Part shown: piece by piece, positions 26,502 through 35,206 of the stretch
Layout: each line of letters begins with the position of its first letter
Numbering within the stretch: the stretch's first letter is position 1
Source: Clostridium sp. CAG:221
Lineage (GTDB): Bacteria > Bacillota > Clostridia > Clostridiales > Clostridiaceae
Assembly (NCBI GenBank): GCA_000435835.1
Contig: FR883390.1
Location: forward strand, 1-57,461
DNA: 57,461 nucleotides
Direction: 5' to 3'
The notes under the pieces: generated by a model
Seen by the model: only the letters and a program-made list of their open reading frames with translations
Database searches by the model: none
Told to the model about the DNA's origin: nothing
Program-made: the position numbers and the translations under genes

Positions 26502-27470
26502 CTAAAGTTTTGATTCTTTAAGCAATAGATATAAGAAATATAATCCTCCTATAAAGTTTATTATAACGCCTAGAGTCGTAGTGAACTTAAATATTCTTTC
26601 AACAAATATAAGTCCAACTATTATGCTACAAATACTTATTAATATTGAAGTATTAATTATGTATTTATGTTTAAAGCTTTTTACTATCTGATATGTTACA
26701 TTTACAACTATAAGTCCTAAGAATGTTAATGGTCCTACTAATGCTGTAGACATTGCTGTCATAACAGCAACTACTATTAAAAGCTTTTTCATAACTTTAT
26801 CATAGTTTACCCCTAAATTTATAGCTTGTTCTTTTCCCAATGCCATCACATCAAGTAGTTTTAATTCATCATATATAAAAGGAAGTATACATAAAATTAT
26901 CAGAATACATAAAATAATTATATCAGTATTTACATTATTAAAACTTGCTATAAGCTTACTTTGTAATGTTAAATACTCATTAGGATCAATAATCACTTGC
27001 ATAAATGATGTAAGACTGCTAAAAAATGTTCCCAATATTAATCCCACTAATAATAAATGCATTATTCCATTATTATTTCTTCCAAAAACAAACTTATATA
27101 GTAAAGTTGAAATAATCAACATTCCTATTAACGATAAAATAAAATTTAAATTTTTATTGGTCATTACAATGCTTGTACTACCAAATGCAAAAACAACTAT
27201 GGTTTGTATAAAGCTATATACTGAGTCTAACCCCAATACACTAGGTGTTAAAATTCTGTTATTGCATATTGTCTGAAATAGTATGGATGAAAAGGCTATT
27301 GCCCCACCACTTATAGATATGGCTATTAATTTTGGAATTCTTTTTGCTAAAAGATAATCCATATTATTTTTATTCATACCAATAGTGACAAACACTATGG
27401 ACGCTATTATTGTAAATATTAATAATATAATTATCTGCTTCTTGGCTTTTTTGTCCCTGCTAAGCTGCAT
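26502..27470 (-). CDS. yclO: siderophore ABC transporter permease (YclO-like)
   Basis: 322 residues, about nine to ten membrane helices, FecCD family. The ATPase-docking stretch VMALGKEQAINLGVNYDKVMKK and the GPLTFLGLIVVN segment are typical. It pairs with YclN as the transmembrane channel. Its start overlaps the yclN stop by one base. Confidence 0.92.
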   Translation of the reverse strand: MQLSRDKKAKKQIIILLIFTIIASIVFVTIGMNKNNMDYLLAKRIPKLIAISISGGAIAFSSILFQTICNNRILTPSVLGLDSVYSFIQTIVVFAFGSTSIVMTNKNLNFILSLIGMLIISTLLYKFVFGRNNNGIMHLLLVGLILGTFFSSLTSFMQVIIDPNEYLTLQSKLIASFNNVNTDIIILCILIILCILPFIYDELKLLDVMALGKEQAINLGVNYDKVMKKLLIVVAVMTAMSTALVGPLTFLGLIVVNVTYQIVKSFKHKYIINTSILISICSIIVGLIFVERIFKFTTTLGVIINFIGGLYFLYLLLKESKL

Positions 27471-28414
27471 TATTTTTTCCTCCTCATAACTAAGTATAAG
27501 AACATTGCACTACCTATAACCCCTACAGTAAGACCAATTGAAACTTCATATGGGGCAATGATAACTCTGCCGATTATGTCACATAGAAGTACAAAGCTTC
27601 CTCCAAAAAGGCATGTCTCAACTAAGGAATTTTTTAAATTATCCCCCTTAGTAATGCTTACTAAGTTAGGAATAATAAGTCCTAAGAAAGGAATATTCCC
27701 AACCATAACCAAAGTCAGTGCCGATACTGCTGATACTAAGATTAAACCTATATTTACTACTCTTGCATGATTTAATCCTAGATTTGTGGCAAAGCTTTCT
27801 CCCATTCCTGCTATGGTAAATTTATTTGCATATATAAATGCTAAGATAATTGCTGGTATACATAAATAAAGAAGCTCATAATTTCCTTTCATCACTGTAG
27901 AAAAACTTCCTTGAAACCAAGCATTTAATGATTGATTCATGTCTTTATAGTAAGATATGAATGATGTTATGGAGCTAACAAGATTTCCAAACATCATACC
28001 TACTAAAGGTACAAATATTATATTCTTCACTTTTAACTTCTTTAATATCGTCATAAATATTAAAGATCCTAGTAACGCAAAGATAAATGAAAAAACAGCC
28101 TTTGATATTACCCCTGCCTTTGGCATAAATAACATTGCAAACATTAATCCCATTTTAGCTGAATCCATAGTCCCTGCTGTTGTAGGTGATGTAAACTTAT
28201 TTCTACTTATCTGCTGCATTATAAGACCACTTATACTAAGTCCCATACCAGCAATTACTATGCTGATAAGCCTTGGCAATCTGCTTATTAAAATTATCTG
28301 CATCTTACTGCTGTCACCAGCTAATATATCTTTAATACTTATATTGCTTACCCCTATAAATAGAGAAATAAGCGATAGTATTACTAAAGCTATTGCTAAA
28401 TATCTTTTTTTCAT
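27470..28414 (-). CDS. yclN: siderophore ABC transporter permease (YclN-like)
   Basis: 314 residues, FecCD family with about nine helices. Signatures: RLPRLISIVIAGMGLSISG near the N-terminus, GMGESFATNLGLNHARVVNIG (ATPase contact) and GNIPFLGLIIPNLV. First gene of yclN-O-P-Q, the same order as in B. subtilis, behind a promoter overlapped downstream by a near-perfect Fur box. Confidence 0.92.
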   Translation of the reverse strand: MKKRYLAIALVILSLISLFIGVSNISIKDILAGDSSKMQIILISRLPRLISIVIAGMGLSISGLIMQQISRNKFTSPTTAGTMDSAKMGLMFAMLFMPKAGVISKAVFSFIFALLGSLIFMTILKKLKVKNIIFVPLVGMMFGNLVSSITSFISYYKDMNQSLNAWFQGSFSTVMKGNYELLYLCIPAIILAFIYANKFTIAGMGESFATNLGLNHARVVNIGLILVSAVSALTLVMVGNIPFLGLIIPNLVSITKGDNLKNSLVETCLFGGSFVLLCDIIGRVIIAPYEVSIGLTVGVIGSAMFLYLVMRRKK

Positions 28415-28456
28415 TTTATCCTCCGCAACTTACTGATATATATTATCTTTCTGTAT

Positions 28457-28471
28457 TGATATTCATTATCA
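28457..28471. promoter_or_regulatory. Fur box of the yclNOPQ promoter
   Basis: On the minus strand TGATAATGAATATCA matches the Fur 7-1-7 consensus TGATAATNATTATCA with one mismatch. It begins 11 bp downstream of the -10 element, so it covers the transcription start. Confidence 0.85.
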
Positions 28472-28482
28472 TCTATATTGGT

Positions 28483-28511
28483 ATAATACAATCTCATAGT
28501 ATTTTTGTCAA
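28483..28511 (-). promoter_or_regulatory. promoter of yclNOPQ
   Basis: Minus strand TTGACA (28506-28511), 17-bp spacer, TATTAT (28483-28488). Confidence 0.8.
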
Positions 28512-28532
28512 CATTATTTTTACACAAACATT

Positions 28533-28570
28533 AAAAATCAGTCATTTTTTCCCATAATGACTGCTTTTTT
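28533..28570 (-). terminator. terminator of the sensor kinase gene
   Basis: CAGTCATT/AATGACTG stem with A-rich and T-rich flanks that extend the pairing; overlaps the end of the kinase gene. Confidence 0.8.
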
Positions 28571-30063
28571 TAGAATTCCACCACAAACTCCACAGAATTT
28601 TCCTTTGAATTCATTTTATATTTAATATTTCCATGTTTATCAAAGATAGTCTTTACAATATATAAGCCAAGCCCTGTTCCACCAGTCTTTCTATTTCTAG
28701 ATTTATCAACTCTATAAAAGGCATCAAATACCTTTGCAAGTTGATTTTTTTCAATAGTTACACCTGTATTTTCCACAGTAATTTTGTGAAGCTCTCCTTT
28801 TATTATTATATGCTCTCCTCTTGGTGTATGAGTAATTGCATTTTTTATAATATTAGTAAATGCCTTTTTTATTAAGTTACTATCACCTTCAACTATAATA
28901 TCTTTTTCCAAATCAATTTGTATATTTATGCTTTTTTCTTCTATAAAATATTTTAGTTCATAGGCAATTTCATTAATAAGATTTGTTAAATTTACATATT
29001 CTTTTTTACATTTTACCATGCTATTTTCTTTTTCCGTAAGCTGTAATAACTCTTGTACAAGTTCTCTCATGTTTTGTGTAACATTAAAGCTCTCTTTTAA
29101 ATACTTATCTCTATCCTTATATTTACCGATTCCATAAATCATACCTTCTAATTGTCCACTAATAACTGTAATTGGAGTCTTTAATTCATGTGAAATTACC
29201 CCTATAAACTCTCTTCTTTCTTTTTCAATATTTCGCTCTCTTTCAATATCTTCTGTAAGCTTCAAATTAACTCTTTCAAGCTCCTCTAAAGTTTCTTTCA
29301 AATTCTTACTCATATAATTTAAACTTGTAGATAATTCAGCAATTTCATCTTGCCCATCAACTTCTATATAATTATCAAAATCAAGCTTTGCCATCTTCTT
29401 AGCTGCTTCATTTATTTTTATCAGCGGCTTACTCACCACTCTTGAATAATAGGTAGATATTAATAACGCCATAACAAGACTCACCAATATTGCAAATGGG
29501 AAAAATAATGATACTATTGTTGTTGCTTCATCTATTGGCTTTACATATACATGCACTCTTAGAATACAATATTTATCCAAACTTTTAATATATACCTCAT
29601 TGACAATATTATCAGCATTACCAAATGCTCTTTGATCATTAAAATTCATCTTTTCTTTGCCTAATTTATCTCTATTTGCTTCAAACTTAAAGTCATTGGG
29701 CTTTTGTGTACTATTACCTGACGGTATATTGATTTGTTTTGAATCCTGTCTTTCTGAACTATACACTATATTGCTCATTCCATTTTCAGTATTCTCATCT
29801 AAAACCAATGTGCTGACATTATTATTATAAGAAAAATCATCTAAAACTTTATATAAATCTATATGCTCATTTTCGCTGAGCTCTGTTTGTAATTCCGATA
29901 TATTTGCATATATCTTATTCATCTTATATGTATTATATACTTTGGGCATGAACACATATATTACACTATATAGCAAGATAAATGAAATACCTATCAATAG
30001 AGTGCTGGTAATAAAAATTTTCTTTTTTACTCCTAAGCTCTCCCACTTATTTCTCCAGAACAT
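28570..30063 (-). CDS. two-component sensor histidine kinase
   Basis: 497 residues. Two membrane helices (about 15-34 and 187-207) enclose an extracellular sensor region of ~150 residues. A HAMP linker follows, then a HisKA domain with the phospho-accepting H in VISHELKTPITVISG. The HATPase_c domain has the N-box (NIIKNAITHTPRG), the F-box region (FDAFYRVDKSRNRK) and the G-box GTGLGLYIVK. All catalytic elements look intact. It overlaps its response regulator by 17 bp, but that partner is 5'-truncated, so the kinase may lack its cognate target. Confidence 0.92.
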   Translation of the reverse strand: MFWRNKWESLGVKKKIFITSTLLIGISFILLYSVIYVFMPKVYNTYKMNKIYANISELQTELSENEHIDLYKVLDDFSYNNNVSTLVLDENTENGMSNIVYSSERQDSKQINIPSGNSTQKPNDFKFEANRDKLGKEKMNFNDQRAFGNADNIVNEVYIKSLDKYCILRVHVYVKPIDEATTIVSLFFPFAILVSLVMALLISTYYSRVVSKPLIKINEAAKKMAKLDFDNYIEVDGQDEIAELSTSLNYMSKNLKETLEELERVNLKLTEDIERERNIEKERREFIGVISHELKTPITVISGQLEGMIYGIGKYKDRDKYLKESFNVTQNMRELVQELLQLTEKENSMVKCKKEYVNLTNLINEIAYELKYFIEEKSINIQIDLEKDIIVEGDSNLIKKAFTNIIKNAITHTPRGEHIIIKGELHKITVENTGVTIEKNQLAKVFDAFYRVDKSRNRKTGGTGLGLYIVKTIFDKHGNIKYKMNSKENSVEFVVEF

Positions 30064-30562
30064 ATCCTACTCCTTTGATAGTTTTAATATAATCCTCTTT
30101 GATTTTTTTTCTAATATTCTTCATATGAGCATCAATTACTCTTGTATCTCCATAATATTCATAGCCCCAGACCTTATCCATTAGCATTTCCCTAGATACT
30201 ACCATAGGATAACTTTGAATCATAAATTTAAGAATATTAAACTCTTTAAGTGTCAGTTCCACTTCCTCTTCATCAACATAAACCTTATAAGTATCTAGTT
30301 GCAGCTTTATACTGCCAAACTCCAGTGTCTCAAGCTTAACAGGTTCTTCCTTCTTCCTTCTAAGGACAGCTTCCACTCTCTTTATTAATATATTAAATGA
30401 AAATGGCTTGCTTATGTAATCATCAGCCTTTAAATCAAATCCCTTTACTTCACTACTTTCATCGCCTAGTGCTGTCAGGAAGATTATGCTTACTTCTGCA
30501 TCATTTTTCTTAATCATCTTACACAATGAATAACCATCTAATTTAGGCATCATCACATCTAA
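30047..30562 (-). pseudogene. OmpR-family response regulator, 5'-truncated
   Basis: About 170 residues remain of a usual ~225-230. The readable part begins at LDVMMPKLDGYSLC, so the phospho-acceptor Asp sits at the break, and the first ~50 residues with the acidic pocket are gone. What follows is intact: FLTALG, the Lys of ISKPF, and a full winged-helix effector domain ending KTIKGVGYVLEK. The only start available is GTG at 30556, just after the Asp codon, with no good ribosome binding site. Upstream DNA encodes a small plus-strand ORF instead. A deletion or rearrangement is the likely cause; residual DNA-binding activity is possible but phospho-control is lost. Confidence 0.85.
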
Positions 30563-30596
30563 ATTAATATAGTTAATATGAAAAAGGAGTGTTCTT

Positions 30597-30794
30597 ATGA
30601 AAAATAATATATATAAACTAAAAAAGACAATTTTATTTTTAACTTTATTATTAATTATTACCTTAATAGTTAACTATATTGATAATTCCTGTAAAGAAAC
30701 AAAAAATTTATCTTCAAGCAAATCCATCAGCCTTGCCTTAGAAGTTGATTTAGAATCTGATAGTAGCTATGAAACTGCTTATGCTAGTATATAA
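30597..30794 (+). CDS. small exported or membrane-anchored peptide, 65 aa
   Basis: 65 residues with a clean layout: basic start (MKNNIYKLKK), a hydrophobic segment (about 11-26), then a polar, serine- and acid-rich tail (SSSKSISLALEVDLESD). The ribosome binding site AAAAGGAG lies 8 bp before ATG, and a perfect 14-bp stem with a following T-run comes directly after the stop. All signals of a real gene are thus present. I recognise no family. It occupies the space where the 5' end of the response regulator should be. Confidence 0.6.
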   Translation: MKNNIYKLKKTILFLTLLLIITLIVNYIDNSCKETKNLSSSKSISLALEVDLESDSSYETAYASI

Positions 30795-30820
30795 CTCTAT
30801 GATAAAATCATAGAGTTATA
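30790..30820 (+). terminator. terminator of the 65-aa gene, overlapping hisE stop
   Basis: TATAACTCTATGAT and its perfect complement (14 bp, 3-nt loop), followed on the plus strand by ATTTTTC. On the minus strand no T-run follows, so it is a weaker end for the his operon. Confidence 0.78.
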
Positions 30821-31142
30821 ATTTTTCTATATTTTTTCTTTCACCTTTGAAGTTATTGATCTTCTTACTTCTTTTAATTAGTTCTTCTTCAATTTCCTTA
30901 ATAGAAATATTTCTATCTACCATCAATACCAAAATATGATAGATTAAATCCGCAAACTCATTTATCTGTTCTTCTTTATTGTCTTCTTTACAAGATATAA
31001 TTACTTCAGTGCATTCTTCTCCAACCTTTTTTAAAATTTTGTTAGTGCCCTTATCTAGTAAATACTTTGTATATGATCCATCATTCCCCGCTTCTTTCCT
31101 ATTTATAATTGTCTCATACAATTCTTTAATAATCTTCTCCAT
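30816..31142 (-). CDS. hisE: phosphoribosyl-ATP pyrophosphatase HisE
   Basis: About 108 residues from ATG 31142, chosen because TAGGAGG lies 6 bp upstream; an upstream in-frame ATG at 31190 has none. The MazG-like helical motif is present (GEECTEVIISCKEDN ... EFADLIYHILVLM) with the metal-binding acidic residues. It hydrolyses PR-ATP to PR-AMP, step 2 of histidine synthesis. Last gene of the operon, overlapping hisI by 17 bp. Here HisI and HisE are separate proteins. Confidence 0.95.
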   Translation of the reverse strand: MEKIIKELYETIINRKEAGNDGSYTKYLLDKGTNKILKKVGEECTEVIISCKEDNKEEQINEFADLIYHILVLMVDRNISIKEIEEELIKRSKKINNFKGERKNIEKL

Positions 31143-31461
31143 ATATCCTCCTAAAGAAGCAAGTATATGATCCTGTATGGCATGCCCCACCTATTTGATG
31201 AACTTTTATAAGTAATGTATCTTGGTCACAATCTAACCGTATCTCTTTTACTATTTGATAGTTTCCTGATGTCTCTCCTTTATGCCAAAGTTCATTTCTA
31301 CTTCTACTAAAGAACCAAACAGTACCATCTTCAATGGTTTTTTGAAAGCTTTCCTCTGACATATAACCAAGCATCAGTATCTGTCCGCTATTAAAGTCTT
31401 GAATAATTGCAGGTACTAAGCCACCATTCTTATGAAAATCTATTTTATAGCTATTGTTCAT
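31126..31461 (-). CDS. hisI: phosphoribosyl-AMP cyclohydrolase HisI
   Basis: About 111 residues from ATG 31461 (GGAGAAG 7 bp upstream); the in-frame ATG at 31485 lies inside hisF and has a weaker site. Zinc and magnesium residues are visible: RLDCDQDTLL, GACHTG and SYTCFFR, plus FSRSRNELWHKGETSGN. It opens the purine ring of PR-AMP, step 3. Single-domain form. Confidence 0.95.
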   Translation of the reverse strand: MNNSYKIDFHKNGGLVPAIIQDFNSGQILMLGYMSEESFQKTIEDGTVWFFSRSRNELWHKGETSGNYQIVKEIRLDCDQDTLLIKVHQIGGACHTGSYTCFFRRIYGEDY

Positions 31462-31471
31462 AATACTTCTC

Positions 31472-32233
31472 CTATTCTCTAACATCTATTTTTTTACTTC
31501 TAAGATAATCTTTAAGTTCTAAAATTTCCAATTGATTATAATGAAATAAAGAAGCTGCCAGTGCAGCATCAGCTTTTGCATATTTAAAAACTTCATAAAA
31601 ATCTTCTTTTTTTCCTGCTCCACCAGAAGCAATAACAGGAACATTCACTATATTATTAACAGCTTTAGTAAGTTCAATATCAAATCCACTCTTTGTTCCA
31701 TCAGCATCCATTGATGTTAACAATATTTCTCCTGCTCCTAATTTAACTGCTTCTTCAATCCACTTTAAAGCATCAATACCTGTATTTATTCGCCCCCCAT
31801 TAACCATTACTTCCCATCTACTCATTTCTTTATTCCTTTTGGCATCTACTGCTAGTACTATACATTGATTTCCAAAATAATAAGAGCCACTTTTTATAAG
31901 CTGTTTATCCTTCACAGCTGCTGAATTCAAACTTACTTTATCAGCACCAGCCCTTAAAATTCTTTTTATATCTTCTATACTACATATTCCGCCTCCCACA
32001 GTAAAAGGTATAAATATGTTTTCCGACACCTTTTCAACTACTTTTTCCATTATACCTCGTCCTTCATTAGTTGCTGTCACATCAAGAAACACCAGCTCAT
32101 CAGCACCAGCTTCATAATAATATTTACCAAGCTCAACTGGATCTCCCACATTTATTAAACCTTTAAAATTTATCCCCTTTACAACTTTACCATCCTTCAC
32201 ATCAAGGCATGGAATTATTCTTTTAGTATGCAT
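31472..32233 (-). CDS. hisF: imidazole glycerol phosphate synthase subunit HisF
   Basis: 253 residues, a (beta-alpha)8 barrel. The catalytic Asp are in CLDVKDGKVVKG (about residue 11) and LAVDAKR (about 130). Phosphate loops GGGICS and ASGGAG are present. It receives ammonia from HisH and makes IGP and AICAR, step 5. Starts 4 bp after hisA. Confidence 0.97.
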   Translation of the reverse strand: MHTKRIIPCLDVKDGKVVKGINFKGLINVGDPVELGKYYYEAGADELVFLDVTATNEGRGIMEKVVEKVSENIFIPFTVGGGICSIEDIKRILRAGADKVSLNSAAVKDKQLIKSGSYYFGNQCIVLAVDAKRNKEMSRWEVMVNGGRINTGIDALKWIEEAVKLGAGEILLTSMDADGTKSGFDIELTKAVNNIVNVPVIASGGAGKKEDFYEVFKYAKADAALAASLFHYNQLEILELKDYLRSKKIDVRE

Positions 32234-32237
32234 CTAA

Positions 32238-32960
32238 TCACCTGCTTTCTTTACAGATAGTGATTGCTTCTTTTAAATTAAGACTACCATTATAAACAGC
32301 CTTTCCTGTTATTGCAGCATATATATCTATGTTTTTTAACGCCTCTATATCTTTAATATCCTTTATACCTCCTGATGCTGTCACCTTCATTGAGGTAATA
32401 TTCTTTATATCTTCTATTAACTGCAAATTTGTCCCTTCCATGGTTCCATCCCGATTTATATCTGTTACTATGATATTTTCAATACCCAGTTCTTCTAACT
32501 TTTTTATAAAATCTGTATAATATATTTTACTTTCTTTAAGCCATCCATTAACGCATAGATATCCCCTTTTACAATCTATTCCTATGGCAATCTTTTCTCT
32601 AAATTTTTTCACTGCTTTTATTAAAAGCTCTTGATTCTCAATGGCAGAAGTACCTAATATAACTTTGCTTACGCCATTTTCTATGAGATATTCAATATCC
32701 TCATATGTTCTTATTCCTCCTCCTGCTTCAACTGGTACATCTACTAATCTTGCAACTTTTGTTATTATTTCACCATTAACCATATGGCCTTCTTTAGCTC
32801 CATCTAAGTCCACCATATGTATAGCACCTGCACCTATTTCATTAAAATACTTGGCAATATCCATAATCTTTTGTCCAATAATCTCTTTTTTACTATAATC
32901 ACCTTTATATAACCTTACTGCTTGTCCCTCAATTATATCTATTGCTGGTATTACTATCAT
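32238..32960 (-). CDS. hisA: ProFAR isomerase HisA
   Basis: 240 residues, half-barrel duplicated fold like HisF. Catalytic Asp in PAIDIIEGQAVRLYKGDY (Asp8) and GIDCKRG (about 129); phosphate loops EAGGGIRT and ASGGI. Step 4 of the pathway. The start overlaps the hisH stop by 4 bp (ATGA). Confidence 0.97.
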   Translation of the reverse strand: MIVIPAIDIIEGQAVRLYKGDYSKKEIIGQKIMDIAKYFNEIGAGAIHMVDLDGAKEGHMVNGEIITKVARLVDVPVEAGGGIRTYEDIEYLIENGVSKVILGTSAIENQELLIKAVKKFREKIAIGIDCKRGYLCVNGWLKESKIYYTDFIKKLEELGIENIIVTDINRDGTMEGTNLQLIEDIKNITSMKVTASGGIKDIKDIEALKNIDIYAAITGKAVYNGSLNLKEAITICKESR

Positions 32961-33571
32961 TTTATCATCTCCCCAAACGATCTTAAAATCTTTAAGCCCT
33001 CTTCACCACTTTTTTCTGGGTGAAACTGTGCTCCAATTATATTATCTCGTCCCACCAAAGCAGGGATATTTATTTTGCCATATTCCGTTTCAGCAATTAC
33101 TTCATCCTGCTTTGTTCCAACTGCCATATAGCTATGAACAAAATATACATAAGCTTCTTTAGATAAATCCTTTAAAATTTTATGATTCCTCTTTATTTCC
33201 AATCTGTTCCATCCTATATGTGGTATTTTAACATCTTCTTTAGGTTCCATAAGCTTAATACTTCCTTGTAAAAAACCAAGACCTTCACTTCTTTCACCTT
33301 CATATCCTGCTTCATAAAGCATTTGCATCCCAAGGCATATCCCTAGAAAAGGATATCCCTCCTTTACCTTTTCTCTAATAGGTATTATAAGTCTTCTTTT
33401 TTGCAAGTTTTCCATTGCGTCCCTAAATGCTCCTACCCCTGGCAATATAAGTCCATCTGCTTCATAAATATCTTTTTTCTCTCCAGATATCTTATATTTA
33501 ATCCCTAATTTTTTTAAAGAATTCTCAACACTTCTTAAATTTCCCATGCCATAGTCTATAATTACAATCAC
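32957..33571 (-). CDS. hisH: imidazole glycerol phosphate synthase subunit HisH
   Basis: 204 residues, class I glutamine amidotransferase. Oxyanion strand DYGMGNLRSVE, nucleophile Cys in LGICLGMQML, and His-Glu of the triad in QFHPEKSGEEG. It supplies ammonia to HisF. Overlaps hisB by 4 bp. Confidence 0.97.
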   Translation of the reverse strand: MIVIIDYGMGNLRSVENSLKKLGIKYKISGEKKDIYEADGLILPGVGAFRDAMENLQKRRLIIPIREKVKEGYPFLGICLGMQMLYEAGYEGERSEGLGFLQGSIKLMEPKEDVKIPHIGWNRLEIKRNHKILKDLSKEAYVYFVHSYMAVGTKQDEVIAETEYGKINIPALVGRDNIIGAQFHPEKSGEEGLKILRSFGEMIK

Positions 33572-34155
33572 CCTATCACTCCCTTGCTAGATGGAATATT
33601 ATTACCCTCAATTGCTACTGCTTCCTTTAAAGCATGTCCAAAAGCTTTGAAAAGTGCTTCTATCTTATGATGATCATTTTCTCCATAGAAAATATTACAG
33701 TGTATTGTCATTGCTGCATTAAAAGCTATAGCCCTAAAAAATTCCTTCACCATTTCAGTGGAAAAATCACCTATCTTTTCTCTTTTAAAATCACCATTAA
33801 AACATAAATAAGCTCTTCCACTTATATCTATTGAGACCATTGCCAAAGATTCATCCATAGGTAAGTAAAATGTGCCATATCTCTTTATGCCTTCCTTGTG
33901 ATTAAGTGCTTCTTTTAATGCTATTCCTAGTGCTATTGCCACATCTTCTACTATATGATGATCACAAACGTCCATATCTCCAGTGGCCATAACTTCTAAA
34001 TCAATATTGCTATGAAAAGAAAAAAGAGTAAGCATATGATTTAAAAAACCAATAGGTGTATCAATTTTATTTTTGCCTTCTCCATCTAAAAAAAGTGATA
34101 CACTGATATTTGTCTCTTCTGTTTTTCTGCTATATTGTGCTTTTCTTTCTTTCAT
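33568..34155 (-). CDS. hisB: imidazoleglycerol-phosphate dehydratase HisB
   Basis: 195 residues, the monofunctional dehydratase without the phosphatase domain found in enterics. Two metal-binding repeats: DHHIVEDVAIALG and NDHHKIEALFKAFGHAL, plus FLNHMLTLFSFHSNIDL. Step 6. The histidinol-phosphate phosphatase (step 8) is not encoded in this operon, as is usual in Firmicutes with an unlinked PHP-type enzyme. Confidence 0.97.
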   Translation of the reverse strand: MKERKAQYSRKTEETNISVSLFLDGEGKNKIDTPIGFLNHMLTLFSFHSNIDLEVMATGDMDVCDHHIVEDVAIALGIALKEALNHKEGIKRYGTFYLPMDESLAMVSIDISGRAYLCFNGDFKREKIGDFSTEMVKEFFRAIAFNAAMTIHCNIFYGENDHHKIEALFKAFGHALKEAVAIEGNNIPSSKGVIG

Positions 34156-34156
34156 C

Positions 34157-35206
34157 TCAATCCTCCATACTAAAAATCACTTTACTAATCACTCTTAATA
34201 CTTGATCATTTTCTTCCCTTTTTCCTATAGTAATCCTAAAACTATCGTCTTTAAAATATCTAATAATTATCCCTTCCTCTTCTAGTGCTTCCTTTAATTG
34301 TTGTTTATACTTACTTCTAGCAAAAATAAAATTTCCCTGGGATTTATAAAACTTAATTTTATTTTTCTGTAAATTCTCTAATTCTTTAAATGCTTTGTAT
34401 AAACGGTTTCTCTCATCTTTAATGATTTCAATATTTTCAAATATCTCTTCTTTATAGCTTAATATCTTTATTGCAATTTCTTGAGAAATACTATTAATGC
34501 TATAAGGAACCATAAAACTTTCCAATTCCTTTATATTCTTTTCATTTGAAATTACAAATCCAATTCTAAGAGCTGCTATTCCCCAAGCCTTTGACATTGT
34601 TCTGGTGATATATAAGTTTTCATATTTTTCAATTAGATTTAATGCACTTTCGCCACCAAACTCTATATATGCCTCATCTACCAGTATCTTTATATTTCTA
34701 AAATTACTTAACAACTCTTCTATTTCTTCTACAGAAAGCTCATATCCTGTAGGATTATTAGGATTGGAGAAAATTATCATCTTAGGTGATTCCTTTTTTC
34801 CTAAAGCAATTAAATCTTTAACTGCAAACTTTCCTTTTTTACCTATATCAAGCTTTACTAGTTGCCCTTCATTTAAGGAAGCATAAAAATCATACATTGA
34901 AAAATCCGGTTGTAATGTTAATATTTTATCTCCTTTATTGATATATGATGAAATCACTACTCCTATTAATTGATCAGATCCATTTCCAGCTAATATATTT
35001 CTATAGCTATAGCCAATAAACTTTCCATATGCCTTTCTTAACTCTTTTGTGCTAGTATCTGGATATCTATTAAAATTATCTAGCTGCAGACTTAAGAGCA
35101 TATCAATAATTTCTCCTTTAGAAAATATACTATTGCTCTCATTTGCGTTTAACCTTATATACTGGCCTTGTATTTGTTCTGCTTTATATTCATTTATCTC
35201 CTTCAT
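34157..35206 (-). CDS. hisC: histidinol-phosphate aminotransferase HisC
   Basis: 349 residues, fold-type I PLP enzyme. NESN near the N-terminus, GNGSDQLI, SNPNNPTGYELS, the Asp/Tyr of VDEAYIEF, the PLP-binding Lys in TMSKAWGIAALRIG and the C-terminal FRITIGKREEN. Step 7. The start overlaps hisD by 17 bp. Confidence 0.96.
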   Translation of the reverse strand: MKEINEYKAEQIQGQYIRLNANESNSIFSKGEIIDMLLSLQLDNFNRYPDTSTKELRKAYGKFIGYSYRNILAGNGSDQLIGVVISSYINKGDKILTLQPDFSMYDFYASLNEGQLVKLDIGKKGKFAVKDLIALGKKESPKMIIFSNPNNPTGYELSVEEIEELLSNFRNIKILVDEAYIEFGGESALNLIEKYENLYITRTMSKAWGIAALRIGFVISNEKNIKELESFMVPYSINSISQEIAIKILSYKEEIFENIEIIKDERNRLYKAFKELENLQKNKIKFYKSQGNFIFARSKYKQQLKEALEEEGIIIRYFKDDSFRITIGKREENDQVLRVISKVIFSMED

